Source of the DNA: Centropus unirufus
Taxonomy: Eukaryota; Chordata; Aves; Cuculiformes; Centropidae
DNA length: 64,000 nucleotides
Direction: 5' to 3'
NCBI GenBank assembly: GCA_013397695.1
Contig: VYZI01000261.1
Coordinates: forward strand, 951,632 to 1,015,631
The notes under the pieces were generated by a model. That model had not been told where the DNA came from and did not search any database. It was given only the letters and a program-made list of their open reading frames with translations. Of this stretch, positions 40,926 through 54,900 are shown piece by piece (position 1 is the first letter of the stretch; the number at the start of each line of letters is the position of its first letter). Position numbers and translations under genes: made by a program.

Positions 40926-42857
40926 GGTCTATGAAATTGAAAAGTACCTTGTGTTAATGAAGAACAGTAGTGGAGTTCAGATTAATATTGAAAATCAGGA
41001 CAATGAACTCATGTCTTTAGAAAGTCAGTCCAGAGAAGCTCTTTATTTTACAGACTGCAAAACCTTTTAGTGATTATATTTCTTAGAGTATGTCAGAACA
41101 AAGTATTTCAATCCAGCATTTTAAGCATTTTAAATTTAACCTTCCTATAGACTATTTTAATTTGGGGTTCTAGACTAACCTGTTCCTATTGTTTTAATTA
41201 CATCATAACTCTATTAATCTAAACGGTAATTAATTACATCTGGTAACTCCCTTCAGTGATATCATAGCAAGTGCTGCTATGATTATATATTTACAACATC
41301 ATTTTGGACTTCAGAATACAGTATTCATGCCATAATTGAGGATGTACAATGCACAACATGAACCCAACATTAATCATTGGTCTATGAAATATGAACTGCA
41401 CTGCTGAATGAATCCATAGATCACTGTTCACATATCCAGAGCCCTTCTAAGACTGTCAGTGGTAAGGTCATGAAAAAATCAGATGAAGTGATTCAAGTTA
41501 CAATAAATCTCCTTTTCAAAACATATACAACATCTTTTAAAAACAGAAGGTAATGATAAATGAAAGTTTTTCAGACAAATGGGACTTCCATCCCCATGCT
41601 CTTATTTCACCTTTTTTTTTTTTTTTAACTTCCATTGGTTTTGTTCCTCAATGGGGTGAAAATGTACTATATATTAGCACATTTCCCAAGATATGATGAT
41701 TGCAACTAATAAAGGGAGAGTGTTAGATACAGAAAAAAAAGGATTTGGATATATTATTACAAGCATTAAAAATAATTTTCCAGCATTCCTAAGACACTTA
41801 GTAATCTGAGTTTTGTACTGTACAACTGAGTACTATACAGCTATTAGATTTAGTTGTGCTGTAAACACGCAGAATGCAAACCAGAACAGATTATGATGCA
41901 GTGACCAGAGCCTGTTAGGTAGGTTAATATCCCACTGAGATAAGCCCATTATTTTCAACTTGAAGATAACTTCATTGTATCAGTCAGTAATATGTATAGA
42001 CTCCAAGCATATTAGAGATTATGTCCCAGAAAGTCACATTTTAACTTATTTTGTACATATTTCTAAATCTTCAGCCTCTATAACAACTTTAATGTGTAAG
42101 CCACCAGGTTGAGCACTTCTGATGTCTTCATAGCCTTAATTTTGCAGAACCTAAATTGATAGGCAATCTTATGCCTACATTTATTTCATCCAACGTTAGC
42201 ATTTTAAGGAGCTGTCTTTGTTAACTTAGGCCTTGCATACAGCAAATGCAGAGAAAAGTATATTTTGAAAACATTTTAGACCTTAGATCTTTCTGGGCAC
42301 AGTCTTTTCTCTCTGATGACACATGGGAAAATCTGAAACATTCAGGCTCAGAATTTTAACACTTCCCATAATGTCTAAAGGTAGAATGAATAAGACTCCT
42401 AAGTTCCACTTTTTTTTTCAATGTTCAAGACTCCAAAGTCTTCATATGGACCCATGATTAATGAAATTCTCAAAATCCTCTAAAAATAAATTCCTCAATT
42501 CTTCAGGACTCCTTTTTTAATCAAGTCAAAGAGCAACTTTCTGGTGCAATTTTAGCTTTCTATCTACTTGTCATTCCTTGGTAATTATGTAGGGCTTCAT
42601 AGGGGTATTAAATGCAAGGTCAATGAAAAAAATTCTGACAAGTTCTTTTCAGTTTCTGATGAGGAATGGAACAATACTTTCAAGTTCAAGTCCCTCTAAA
42701 ATAGTTGCAAATATGTTTGAACTGGGTAGGAGTTCCTATGCTCAACAGATGTGTCTCCAGACGCACCCAATTAAGGCTTCTATCAAATATATCGTAGAGT
42801 ATATCAGCTAAAGTTGCAGGACAATAATTCACTATAATGAACATGAAAAGATCAAGT
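40926..42857. other. Unique AT-rich non-coding DNA
   Basis: No gene, RNA gene or transposon was recognised. A T14-type run occurs at about 41,613-41,627. Confidence 0.5.
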
Positions 42858-43150
42858 TTGTGACCACCCAGGGAACCTGAACATAGGGAAGCCTATGGGA
42901 CATGGCGGTGTTCCCAGAGTCCTGAGAAAATTGGTGATGTAGTTGCCATGCCACCCTCCTTGACATCTAAAAAGTCATGGCAATCAGGTGAGGTGTCTGG
43001 TGACTGGAAAACATGGCACGCTGGTAAACCTCACACCCTTTTTGAAAAAAGAGTAGAAAGGGAGGCTGTGGAAACCACTTACATGTCAGCCTTACATGCC
43101 TGGGAAGATTATAGGACAGATCCTGCTAGAAGTTATGCTAGGGCACAGGG
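42858..43150 (+). mobile_element. CR1 LINE internal fragment (reverse transcriptase region)
   Basis: The DNA follows the CR1 ORF2 segment that encodes the N-terminal part of the reverse transcriptase. It has CCACCCAGGGAACCTGAACAT, a GCCTATGGGA block, AGAGTCCTGAGAAAATTGGTGATG, AAAAGTCATGGCAATCAGGTGAGGT, a GACTGGAAAA word and CCTGGGAAGATTATAGGACAGATCCTGCTAGAAGTTATGCTAGGGCAC-like sequence. Translation near the end gives MPGKIIGQILLEVML, close to the CR1 VPGKIMEQILLETML motif. The frame is broken by stops and frameshifts. The open frame at 42,948-43,328 is a composite of out-of-frame CR1 and unique DNA, so it is not a gene. Both ends of the element are missing, which is unusual for a simple 5' truncation and implies a later deletion. 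Confidence 0.85.
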
Positions 43151-44208
43151 TGCAATCAAATTGTTCACTGGTTCTACTGGTTACAGTTGCCTTTCTGTCA
43201 GCAGGTTTCAGAATGACAACAATAAATCTGCAACCATTCAGCACTTATTATCATTAGATCATCCATGTGGGCTTTGCATAAAGCTGCTTTATAGCTGTAG
43301 CTACCCGTCAAAGTACTATGGTCAGTAAATTGGATCCATTCCAGATTTCTTTTCATTAAAATTAATTTCCTGAGCAAAAATAATTGCAAAGATAATATTT
43401 TTTACAAATTCTTTGTCTCAGTGCTGGTACACTGTTGAACAGGAGTGTCAACATCAAGTACTGAAGCTGAGACACACAAAATTACATATATCTCATATGG
43501 AAAAAAAAAAGAATAAATCCTCAATATCATATCAGCATTATGTGTTAGTCTGTATATTATTTTTGCTTCTGTTTTTTTTAAAGTTCACTGTAGTGTTAGA
43601 CACATAACAATTTATTGTTGTTTAAAAATTTATGTAATGGCAACTGCATCATGGTAACAACTTAAGTGAGTGCTCTTAGTCTTAGAGAAAGACTGAGTTT
43701 TTCAAAGGAAGATAATTTTAATGTACTGTATTCCATACCTTCCCTTGACATATTTTGCTGTCTAATGGCCAGCAAATGGGAAGTTTTCAAAACTCAGCTG
43801 TTGTGATATAACAGTGATTAGTGAGGTAACTTGATCCTTTGATATGAATTCCAGGAACTTTGGTTTGTATGGTCTCACAAAAATATTTTGAGTTTCTATC
43901 CTGAAGATTTTTGAACATCCACAAAATTCAGCTGCATATAAAAAATAAGAAAAAGAAAGGAAAAAAATATCTTACATGCTTTCAAGTCCTTATTTTATAG
44001 CTGCCATTTTGAAAACCTTAACCTTAGTGATAATGGGACCGAGAATTTTCTGACTGGTATACCACAACCATCAGACAAAGAGGGATTTCTACAGAAATCA
44101 CAAAAGAAATGGACAATTGCCTGGCTAGTTATAAAGTGGGAAAAATTTTACATCTGTTTGCTTTAGCACTTGAGACCCTTCAAACCATCTTCATTAATTT
44201 TTTTCCAG

Positions 44209-44413
44209 CATCACAGTGGTGAATAAAACTGAATGTGACCTTGTGCAAAATGTGCTATATTTTAATTACAGTGGGATTGTGTGCTGGATTAAGGATAAAT
44301 GTATTAAACTGTCACCTAATATGTCAAAGCTGGTAAACATGTCAATGCTTGGACTGCTTCTCATTTTTTTTTTGTTTGTCATAAGTATAGTTGGTCTGGA
44401 GACTGATGTCTGA
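44209..44413 (+). other. Short open frame with one hydrophobic segment (unproven exon)
   Basis: A TTCATTAATTTTTTTCCAG acceptor-like sequence ends near 44,208. Downstream, one frame is open for about 68 codons to a TGA at 44,411-44,413. There is no upstream ATG in frame, so it would have to be an internal or terminal exon. The predicted peptide carries four N-X-S/T sequons (NKT, NYS, NMS, NMS), three cysteines and a hydrophobic run (MLGLLLIFFLFVISIVGL) near the C terminus, arranged like the end of a type I membrane protein. AT-rich DNA readily yields hydrophobic runs and Asn codons by chance, and I recognise no family, so this is only a lead. Confidence 0.12.
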
Positions 44414-45901
44414 GGCTTTTCTTTAATGCACTTTTTTGGATTTTTAGATGTGAATGAGCTGAGTACCATAATATCATGTTATTTCGCAGAAAGTATTTGT
44501 GTGTGTGTGTGCACATCCACTAACTTTAATACCAACCAAATAACCTATGGTGATTTTTCTTCTCTTTCAGACTAAAAAATCAGAAGTGGCACTGTATTTT
44601 TAAGCCCTGTGTATCTGTATGTACATAAGTATACTGTATGCCTTCCTAGTCATACATGCACATGTTCATACATTGATAAAACCAGAATATATGTATGACA
44701 TGCAATGCAACATTACAGCTAATTGTTACTTTTTACTAGATAAAATGCTGCATTTGATTTTTGCTTCATGAGAGCTAAAATATTTCACAGTTGCAACAGT
44801 TTTAGAGTTTGCTTTGTGAAACTGTGGAGGACTACTTTACTGGGGGACTCTGCAGAATGAAGAAATCAGAAGGAAGATAGGTGAGGAGGAATTTTCTTAA
44901 TAATGAAATATCACACAAACTGACATGGAAGTCTTAGGAATACCTACTGGGATCAAAGCAACCTGAATGAAAATCCTTGCTCTAGAATAGTCTGGGTGGG
45001 ATTCCCTAGGAAATTTCAAACATCATTAGATGCTTGAGGTTAGGCAACTCAGTCCTGTATTTTTTCAGGGAGGAAAGGGGGAGTGTATAGAAAACTAGTG
45101 TGTAGAAAACTACCAAAACCAGGGTCTGGAAAACAATTGGAAATTAGTAGTATTATGATTCTGTGCATGGCTGCTGACTTTTGATATTGCAGTGGAGAAA
45201 TTCCTCAGTCTGTTTATTGTTCATGTTGTTGAATGAAATAGGCTTAACATCAACACAAGGACCCATTATTTATAACACAATAAAAGTGTAAAGAGGATGA
45301 GTCTGTTGGAGTCTGGTAGGGTGGACGAATATTATTTCTGAAAGGGACTTACTTTTTGATAGACATTAAATTGATCCATCTTTAATCACTTCTTCAATCT
45401 ACAAGGTTATTTATAATATAATTTTACTGCCTCCCTTGTCTGTCTGGATTATCATTATCCATCTAATGCTAAACAAAAGAAGACCTTGATTTTGGAGCAA
45501 AATTGTAGCTTTACTAGATTATAAATAATATATAACAGCTCATTCTTCTTTGTTCACTGAGCTTCTTCCCACAGCCACTAATAATTAGAAAGTAATTAAG
45601 GTATCAAAAGCAATGTAGGACTAAATTACAGTAAATTAAGGTACTAGATAACTAGTAAGAGTCTCAATCACTGTAAAAGTTAGGGACAGACAAGATGGGA
45701 AAAAAATATATTATTTTGGTAAAATATCCCTAGTGCATTTTAAGTAAAGCAAAATTATTTTTAAATAAGCCTTGAATAAACAAATTAAATACAACCCAAA
45801 TTATCAGCTGTACAGGCATTAAGGAGAAACTTTCCCTGGAAAGCTCATTTGCCCTGTTAACTTTCCTTTCCCCATTTGTAATCTACTTTAACCTTCTTTG
45901 G

Positions 45902-45927
45902 ATTTATTTATTTATTTATTTATTTAA
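45902..45927. repeat. TTTA microsatellite
   Basis: About six tandem copies of the tetranucleotide TTTA in unique DNA. Confidence 0.9.
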
Positions 45928-48900
45928 GTTCTCATAATATAGCTGTTCCTTATTTCTCTAAAATTATGCTTTATGAGAGAGGGAGGGAAGAAGAGGAAAA
46001 TTTGCTTTATGCAGGGGAGGAGGACGGGACATAGTGGGAGCAGTATGGAGTGAAATTGAAAGGATAAAACCAACAGAGCTGGTTGGAAACTAGGAATTAA
46101 GCTTCTCAGGTCAGGATGGAAAAAGTCATGTCAGAACTGCAGCATATTTTTATCAAACTTTTTATTAAAAATCTTTGCTTTAACTACTTCTTTCCTCTCT
46201 ATGAGAGTGTCTATTTGGATCTTCCCTAGTTTTGTCCCAAGTTGATATAATCATATGATCCCTAACACCCCAGAGAGGTTGTTGTATTCTAGGTTCAGTG
46301 GCTGTTCCAGCTCAAGGTTTTCAACAGGAAGGCAGTGTGTGTGGCCATACACACGAAAAAAAAAAAGAATCCCTCTTTTTTTTTTACTGCCGCTCCGCTT
46401 TGCACTACTCAGAGACCCTGATGACAGACCTATAATTCTCTGTGACACAAGAGAGCTCTCAGCTGGTGTCAAGCAGCATAACCAACTCTCCCAACAACTG
46501 CTTTCCTGTACATTGCTGAAGGAAAAGGAAAAGAGATTAAGTGGAACTTGTGCTCTGTCAGTGCAGAAATTTGATGATACCTTGGAGCTTGGGAAACATG
46601 AGAATGGAGCTTAGGAAGGTGAAATGGCAGATCAGGAGGACATTCCCAATTGGACTTTAGTCTGATTAATGATGGCAGTAATGTTTGGACAATGTGGCTC
46701 AGGGTAGCTTCTCAGATGCTTTCCCGAGGTCCCAGAGGGGCTTTACAGCAAACGTAAGCTCTGAGGCCTTTGAACACCACTGCTATTAGTGCTTCAGGTA
46801 TTGACTATAGAGGGAACCTTGTCCACTAATTCAGATCAGAAAACAATCTGTTAAGAATTATATAGCTGGATGGTTGTTATCATACTCATGGGCTTTAACT
46901 ATGTGCTATTTACATACCAAATACATCTATTCATGTTATCAATATAGAAAACCATATTTATATATATAGAAAAGTGCTTGGAAGTCTGCAACCTGATATA
47001 GAACTAGAAAACACAGTCCAGGAAATCATACCCAGCCTCAGAAACCTACAACACAATAAGCTCTTAAGCTGTTGACCAGAAAATCTTAGAGTAGTTATGG
47101 AAAAGTAGAGAAGCAACTCAAAGAAAAAAATTACACAAAAATGTAGCATTACTGTTATTGATATTTTAACAATCAGTGTCTTAGGATGTGTAGGGGATAT
47201 ATTCCCTCCACCTCTTCAAGTCAACAACAACCTATACAATGTTGTACGTAATAGCAACACAGTCTTTGTTTGAAATGTTTCCGTTAAGAGGCAAAGTTTC
47301 TCAAGGGAGCTGGAAAGCTTTGTCTTGGGCATTGGAAAGCCAACATAGCTTTCTCATACTCAGTGATTTACGATGAAAGAAATGGGAGCTATTATCTGCA
47401 AAGCTTTCAGAAGATTATAATTAAAGGTGACAAGCTTGAAAGAGGATTTCACATTTCTTTCCACAGCTCAAGTCATCAAGTGAAGAGGCTACAGTACTTT
47501 ACTACAGAAGCAAGGCTGCTCCCAGACACACTCACAGATAATACTCAGTGATTTAAAAGCCCAAACCCACACCTTTCCTTCTTGCATCATAAATTGACTG
47601 ATGATGACAAGTGAATGAGATTAGCACCTCATTGGGAAAACCTTCAGCTCAAATAAATTATAAAACTATTTATCCCCTTCTAGGTCTTTCACCATCTCCC
47701 AGGAGGTGAAGTGGCTTGAAATCCAGCTAGCCAAAATAATAAACCAAGCTTCAAATTAGAAGCTGTCAGATCCTAAAAGACCTTTCTTTTTATACTTTCA
47801 ACCAATATTATTTGCTCCCAAAAACAAAGAGGTATTTTGCACTTCATTTGGTCAAACAATTGCAAAATTTATCTCACTCATGGTATTCTAGATAAATATT
47901 TTTTCTATATTGTTTTTTCAGGCAAGTTTGTTGGTTTTTTTTCCGTCACACAGCCATCATAGAAAAAGCTAGTAGTTTCTGAATAAGTGTGTGGTGGAAT
48001 TTTTTTTTTAATTTTAACTACCTTATATGAAAAAAGCATAACCTGTGTGTGAATCTAGGATTCAAGCTACAACCTGAAGATTTCTTAATAGCGAAGCTTT
48101 ATTTTCTTTAATAGTCCAAGGCTGAGTCCCTCATAGTAAAATCATGATATTTAATGTAAGCTTTGTTTATACATTACTTCCATAAATGTTAGTGTAGACA
48201 CAGTAGACTGACATTTTATAACGTTGAGATGTATAATAGTGAATAAGATATAAATAGTGATCAATCATAACAATTGAATAGTTCTAATAGGAAGACACAT
48301 TTCTGCTGAGTAGTTCCTGAGGATCAAGTTTGACACTGTAAAAGAAAACTTTATATTATATTGAAATGATAAATTGCCTAATACCCACATGAGGTTGAGT
48401 AGGACTACACAAACAATATTACCCGATATATTTCTTAACTTTTTTTTGGTCTTCAGTTTGTCCCCTTGACATTCTTTTAAAGAGCATTTTCTTTGGATTT
48501 TGAGTATCATTTTGATAATTCAAAAATATTGATACGTGTAGTTTTGCCTCAATATTATCCAGTGTCTCCTTAGGCATCCCAATATTTTGCTGCCATACAA
48601 ATGTTTAAATGTTCTGGAATTATTGAGGAACCTTTCCTCATCTATGGATCATTTTCTACTCAGTTTCCTATATACATGTCTGAATCAGTGAGGAAGTTCT
48701 AGAAGCAAATTGATATCCTGTTTTTCACAGTGACTTTCTTTTACAAGACTCTATGAGGCAGGAAATTTTTTGTTTTCTGTAGATTTTTTTGCATATCTAT
48801 TTTTTTCAGAGTCTGGATTCACTTTTAGCTCTTGGGAATACTATGAAGAATTAAAATTCATTTAAAAAAATTTCAAACAACCATAATTATATCATATCAT

Positions 48901-50216
48901 TATCACAGTTGATCATTACAGTACCATTATTTCTACCTTGGGTTTAATTTGTGCTGGTGACTGAGGGAAGTGTCCTTTCTTCATTCTTGACCTTGTCCTT
49001 GAAATGTGATATCCATGATCGACAGCATTGGAGAAAATTTGACATGCTGTGGTTGATAGTCCTGTCCTCCTTTTACATATGCATATTGTGTATGACTCTC
49101 TTCCTGTCTTTTGAAAAGACTTGCTCTTCTGCAGTTTAAGCAAAGACATGGCCTTTTCGTAAAATATGTTTTCTGCTCTTTTTCAAGAAGTGTCAGCGGC
49201 ATGTAATGTTGTGCTGGTTTGTGTTAGGTACACGTAGAAAAAATCTTTTGTATATGTCTTGAATATTGTGTATACAGTTATTAAGCTTCTGGCTTTTATA
49301 TCCTTTTTAAAAGATTGATTTTTGGCTATTCCTGCTTCAGCTAGGTTTAGCCTCAGTCATGATGTAAACAGCCTGTGATCTGGCAGAATATTAATCTATT
49401 CACTGGACTACTCCCTTGGGCTGAATAATTGTTTCAGTCTTGAGAACAAAACAAGCCTCCAATGTTTTCTTTAGTAAATCACTTAACAGGAGGTCACAGT
49501 GAATGCGTGACCAGGTTAAATGATATTTATTCTTAAGTAAGTACAGACAAGCCCTCCTGTACACATTCTTAATTTGGGTGAAGAACACTTGCCATCAGGA
49601 GTCACTGCATACATAATGGGAATCTTCCACATGAAGCGATTTCCCTTCTTTAAATGCATGGTTTTGCAAAGACTTTTGCAAAAGGCTTTTAGGGCATGAT
49701 GCTCTGTACAGATGGATTTGCATAGCTCTGTGTGAGCTGAGGTCAGAGAGAGGATTCACCCTCAGTTAATTTCACAAAGAAAAAGTATCTTTTTTTTAGA
49801 GACTGTAGCACTGAACATTTTTATATTTATTAAAATTATATTTAAAAATAAGATAATTTTGCCTGAAATGTAATTCATTTTGGTATCAGAATATTATACA
49901 CAGAGATTTAACTAACAAGTGGTAGTGCTTTGGTTTCAGTCATCAGGCTCCTTTAACAATAGGTACTTATGTATTCATCACTTTACCCTTACAGAAAGGG
50001 AAATATTTTCTCCCTTCTAAAGCTGGAGATACAGGCAAATGACAAGAGTGTGAATTATGATGTAATGTAATGTACAGATACAAGCATATGAAACCAAGTT
50101 GTCCTACTGCTGATCTTATACCTTAAATATGATAGAATGAATTGACCTAAAAAACCCGCAAAAAATCTCCTTCCTCGATTGCTGTTTTGATTTTCTTCCA
50201 CCTCCAAGATTATCTT

Positions 50217-50235
50217 TTCTTCTTCTTCTTCTTCT
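50217..50235. repeat. TTC trinucleotide microsatellite
   Basis: About six copies of TTC. On the minus strand it reads as GAA, giving runs of Glu or Lys codons in the overlapping short frames, which are therefore not meaningful. Confidence 0.85.
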
Positions 50236-51691
50236 AGTATTTTTATTTCCTCTTTTTTCCCTTGCATGTTTTGTTTTTACTATCAAAATCCAAGAAAAGG
50301 AATTCAGATGTGTATGCATCTTTCCATGAAAAGGAGAATATTAAATATTCTAACCTGTCAAAGTTTGGAGTTAAAAGCAAACTGAATAGCAGCATAACTC
50401 AGGCAGCATTAATAGAGATGCTAATTAAATTAGTTGGGCAGTAAAATATCTGAAAAAATCATTGTCAATATTTCCTGAACAAATTATGCAAATCCAAACC
50501 CACTTCTTAAAAGGTTAGAATTAAGTGGTAGATTAAAAAAATTAAATACCCCCAAAATACAAACCAACTCCACAAAAATATATCAAATATTAACAAAAGC
50601 CCAGTACTGCAATGTGTGATGGCTTTCTAGGTAATTGTTGCTGATGTCTTTGGCAACAGTAAGCTCAAGGAGAGCCATCATCTTTTTTAGTTTCCCAGAC
50701 CCTGGCTTGGTTAAGGTACAGCAAAACAGCTTGTCACAAAGTAAGCCATTTTGCCCCCAGGTATGATAGATTTTGTTCCAATTCTTGTCATAAAATGATA
50801 AAACTTGGAAAAAACATGACTGAGTGTGTCAGCTGCTCTGCTCAGCCACTTCCTCAGTGCATTGTAATAATGGCACAGCAACTGCTTGCATGTTGTTTCT
50901 TCCCTTACATCTCCACTGACACCTTCAGGGCTTCACCTCCACAGCTGTTAACATAAAGGAGGAATGACCTCAGAAAAGAATGTAAAGAGGCAGCAGAAAA
51001 AACCCTGTAAAGTCCTCAGGGTGCTTGGTAGCTAGGCAGCTGGTGAATGTCTGCATTTTTCCTGTCTTTTCCTTTCCAGGTAGCTCCCTTATCTTGTGTT
51101 GATTTTTTCTTCCTCTTTTCCATTAAGCTCTTTCTTTCCTTCTCTCTCCTCAGGTCTTGATCCACATGCACTTTTACTCAATTTTTAAACACTCTTAACT
51201 CCTGATAACTTATACCAGGAATCTATTGTCATGTCCATTTTTGAAATGAGGCATCTTTCTCTCAATTTTCCCTTATTTTATCCTTCTTTCTTGTATTTAT
51301 TTTTATTATTATTTCTCTATCATGATTTTTTAAATTCTTAATTTCACTTTTATCTCATGATCTACCTCTGACACACTGAGTTCTGAGTTTTATCCTGATA
51401 TCTCTCCTTTTGTTATTATTTGCTTGTACTAACTCTCTTTGTGACAGGATTTTATGTAAGCACAATACATAACCATATCTTTTAACTCATCTTCCTTGGA
51501 CAGGTTACAGTTTGTGCAGAATGCAGAAAACAAAGGGGCTTCATGGTTTGATTTACTGGTCAGTCCTGAGACTTCATGAAGTAGTTTTATCATTTGATAA
51601 ACCAGACTTTTCTACACAAGAGATAGTTTGCTGTAAACCAATCTTTATGCCTCAAGACTGAAGTTTTAGTATTAGTAATAAAGCACAAAGA

Positions 51692-51916
51692 NNNNNNNNN
51701 NNNNNNNNNNNNNNNNNNNNNNNNNNNNNNNNNNNNNNNNNNNNNNNNNNNNNNNNNNNNNNNNNNNNNNNNNNNNNNNNNNNNNNNNNNNNNNNNNNNN
51801 NNNNNNNNNNNNNNNNNNNNNNNNNNNNNNNNNNNNNNNNNNNNNNNNNNNNNNNNNNNNNNNNNNNNNNNNNNNNNNNNNNNNNNNNNNNNNNNNNNNN
51901 NNNNNNNNNNNNNNNN
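51692..51916. other. Assembly gap (225 N)
   Basis: A run of 225 undetermined bases. Nothing can be said about its content; the true length may differ from 225. The frame at 51,590-51,991 that crosses it is spurious. Confidence 0.99.
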
Positions 51917-54900
51917 TAATCTTGCCTTAATTAAATCTAAATTGCTGATAAACCAAGTTTTTGTCAATTCCTGTCTGTGACAGAAGGTCATGGTTTGTGT
52001 TTGTGTATTGCTCTAGAACTTTGCCAAGTCTTTGTGTACAGATAGGGATCAAAAAGAGTACATACTCCCTGTCCAACAGGATGAACTGAAAAGGCTTCTC
52101 AAAGTAGTATTTCTATGCCACGATAAACACTTGAATCGCCATAATGGGTACCTGAAACTGCTTCCCAACAAAATACTGGAAGCTGCTTAAAGAAACTCAA
52201 CATTTTAGGCAATGAGACTTTTTGTTAGTAGCTAACCAGCCAAACCAGGGCTAGTGTAATACCAATTCATTAATAAGTGCACATATGAACTGCAATAACA
52301 ATACATAATTGACCCTAATTCTAAGTGGCTGTGAGATTTAAGCTGTTTTTCAGAACCTTACAATGACGGTCATGGTCATTGTTTTTATTTTAATTATTAC
52401 GTATTTTCAACTCACTCCTGTGTTCTCTGACAGATTCTTCTGTCATCATGTGCTCAACACTACAAAATCAGCCCATTCACGTTCACCTATGCAATCTCAA
52501 CCTGATGGGTTTGTACCCTTAAAGAAAACCAAAACACCCCATCAAAATATAAAAAAGAAACCTAAAACAACAAAGCACAATTAAACATAATCAGCACTGA
52601 GTTTGTAAGGTTAGTACTAACACACTGATATTTCTTTATTCCTGTTTCCCTGAAAACCGTGCCAACAATTTTATCAATCTTTGCAAATGTTCAGGGTAAT
52701 ATAATGGAATACAACAGGCTGGTTTCCCAGGCACTACCAAGTAGTAAAATGTCATGAGTTGAACTACACTTACCCTGAGTGCTGCAGAGAAGTCTTTACG
52801 CCCTCTAATTAGAATGAAAACCTACTTAACAACACAGTATGTTTAAATCTCACAAAATTGTGTTATTATTTACCCTAAAATCGAGGCTAGTGTTTGTACA
52901 GAAGCAAAACCTGCACATAAATCACATTAAACCCAATTATATATAACAGTCAGGATGATAAAGCTTAAAAGTAAGGGGCAAATATGCCATGTGTAAAATA
53001 TACATGTACATGAACAGGGAAAGTATCAGGAAAAAAGGTCTTTCACTACACAAGGAATCTGTAGCAAACCACAACAGTGTTAGATAAAAATAACAGAAAG
53101 AAAAGACATTAAATGAAAATATTACCTACCTCTTTGATTTTACGATATCTGATTCTGTATCTCTACATTTGAAAGATGTACTAGAATGGGTTCTTTAGGC
53201 ACTGTTAGCCCATCAATATTCAGTTTTGTGCAGACAAGTGTTGAAAATGCCCAGAGTGAAAGCACTGGCAAAGATAGATGTCCTCAGGTGTGGCTGAAGG
53301 TGCAGCCAAATGACATGGCTGTTATGTGGGGCTTAGTAATCCAGATCTTTTTGTGGATCAGGATCTTTGGTTCCTCCTTGTCCATGCAATATATAATTAT
53401 CTCTTCAAGTCTGATTTCTGCTATTAGCACCTTATTGATGCAGCTCATTTTAAAATACATTTAAAATATTTTTTTTATCCGAGGTTTATCATCCATAGAG
53501 AATTGATTACAGATAAGAAGATAAGGAGAAAGACTATTACTGATTTAGATGGAGAAGAGTAAATAAACAGTTATGATTTCTGAAACTTTAAACTCAAGGA
53601 CACAATCTCACATGGTATCTCAATTTTATGAAAACAGGGACCAGAAACACAAATGATTTCACATAAACCTCAAGTCCACCCCATCTTGGTCTTGCAAGAC
53701 TATGTCTTGCAATAGCTGCAATTCACCCAAAGGTGTGAGGAGCTTGTGGTTTCAGATTTGGAGTTCACATACTCCGGTCAGCCAAGAAAGTTTCATCTAG
53801 CTTACTCAGATGATCTGCATATTTTCATGTACTGACTACATAAGTGCTGGCAGGCTAGGGACCTCAGACTGGCAGAGTAAAGGAGAAATGATAACTATTT
53901 ATCATATTTGAATGCTAACAAAATATGGTGTATGGCGAAGTTGTGAGAGTACTATATGATCACAAATCAAAAGCACAAACTCTAAGCCCAAATCAGTTTC
54001 CACGCCTGAGGGCTTTTTCCTAAAGTTGATGCTCTGCAGAAGTGATCCTGACTGGAAATCAAATCATTTGAAACAACATTTTTTTTCACAGTAAATAAAA
54101 ATATATCTTTATCTCCACATGTTGTCTCCACCCTCATGTGGATTTGTTGTCTCACAGATACCTATGTTTAACAATTGTTTGTTCCACCTACAGCAGGGTA
54201 CCTATAGAGGAAACCCTTACCACTTCACAAACAGAATCTGAACTTGCTAACCCATCTTAGAAGAAAATTAAAGCTTTCATCTTTTTATTTATTTTCTGTG
54301 TCTGATTTGTTGTATATATTTAATAATGATGGCAATAATAATAATAACAATAATAATAACATGCCTTGCACTAGTGAGTAGAATTTATACAGTGATTAAT
54401 TCTTTTCTCTATGTTTCAGTGTCATGCAAATGAAGATGATTCAATTTCATCAGTTACTAGAATATTTAATTACCAGTTTTATTTATTGAGAATGACAACA
54501 GTTTGTGAGGATGATGCAGAGGTATGAAGGAAAGAGAGGAAATGGGACAATTGTGGTTTCTGATTCACAAACAAACATTCTGAATATTACTGTGAAGGCT
54601 GAAATAAAACTTTTCCTAAATATCATCATTTCTCCCTTTCTTTTATCTGCACCATGATGGTACTTCTAGGCAATCAGGACAAGTAAATCATATTCAAATG
54701 AGAAGCCACAATGATATATTCAAAAGCATATATTTTCTGTCCATTGTAAAGTTTGTCCATTTCATAAACCAGTCAGTAAAGGGAGATAATTGTCATTAAA
54801 CAATGAACAGTTCTCTCTAACCATGGTATATATAAAAATGGATTAGTCTAAATCTTGCAATAATAGTTCTAAATCCTTTCTCCCTAAAATTAATGCGTAT

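Larger units (their letters stand above)
43151..51691. other. Unique AT-rich non-coding DNA
   Basis: No gene was recognised with confidence. It contains an open frame with one hydrophobic segment at 44,209-44,413 (listed separately), a short GT run near 44,497, a TTTA repeat at 45,902-45,927 and a TTC repeat at 50,217-50,235. The open frame at 46,255-46,614 (119 codons, plus) runs through an A11 and a T10 run and does not look like a known protein. Minus-strand frames at 48.9-49.6 kb are not recognised. Confidence 0.5.

Noticed and set aside
42948..43328. 126-codon plus-strand frame
   Set aside because: The DNA is a CR1 reverse-transcriptase fragment read mostly out of its own frame and continuing into unrelated sequence.
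46255..46614. 119-codon plus-strand frame
   Set aside because: It passes through A and T homopolymers, overlaps an open minus-strand frame, shows no domain, and has no splice or promoter context that stands out.
48916..49588. Several minus-strand frames of 62-77 codons close together, considered as an old transposon or exons
   Set aside because: The frames do not join through clear splice sites, match no element I know, and overlap in different frames.
51590..51991. 133-codon minus-strand frame
   Set aside because: Most of it is the 225-N gap, so it has no coding evidence.
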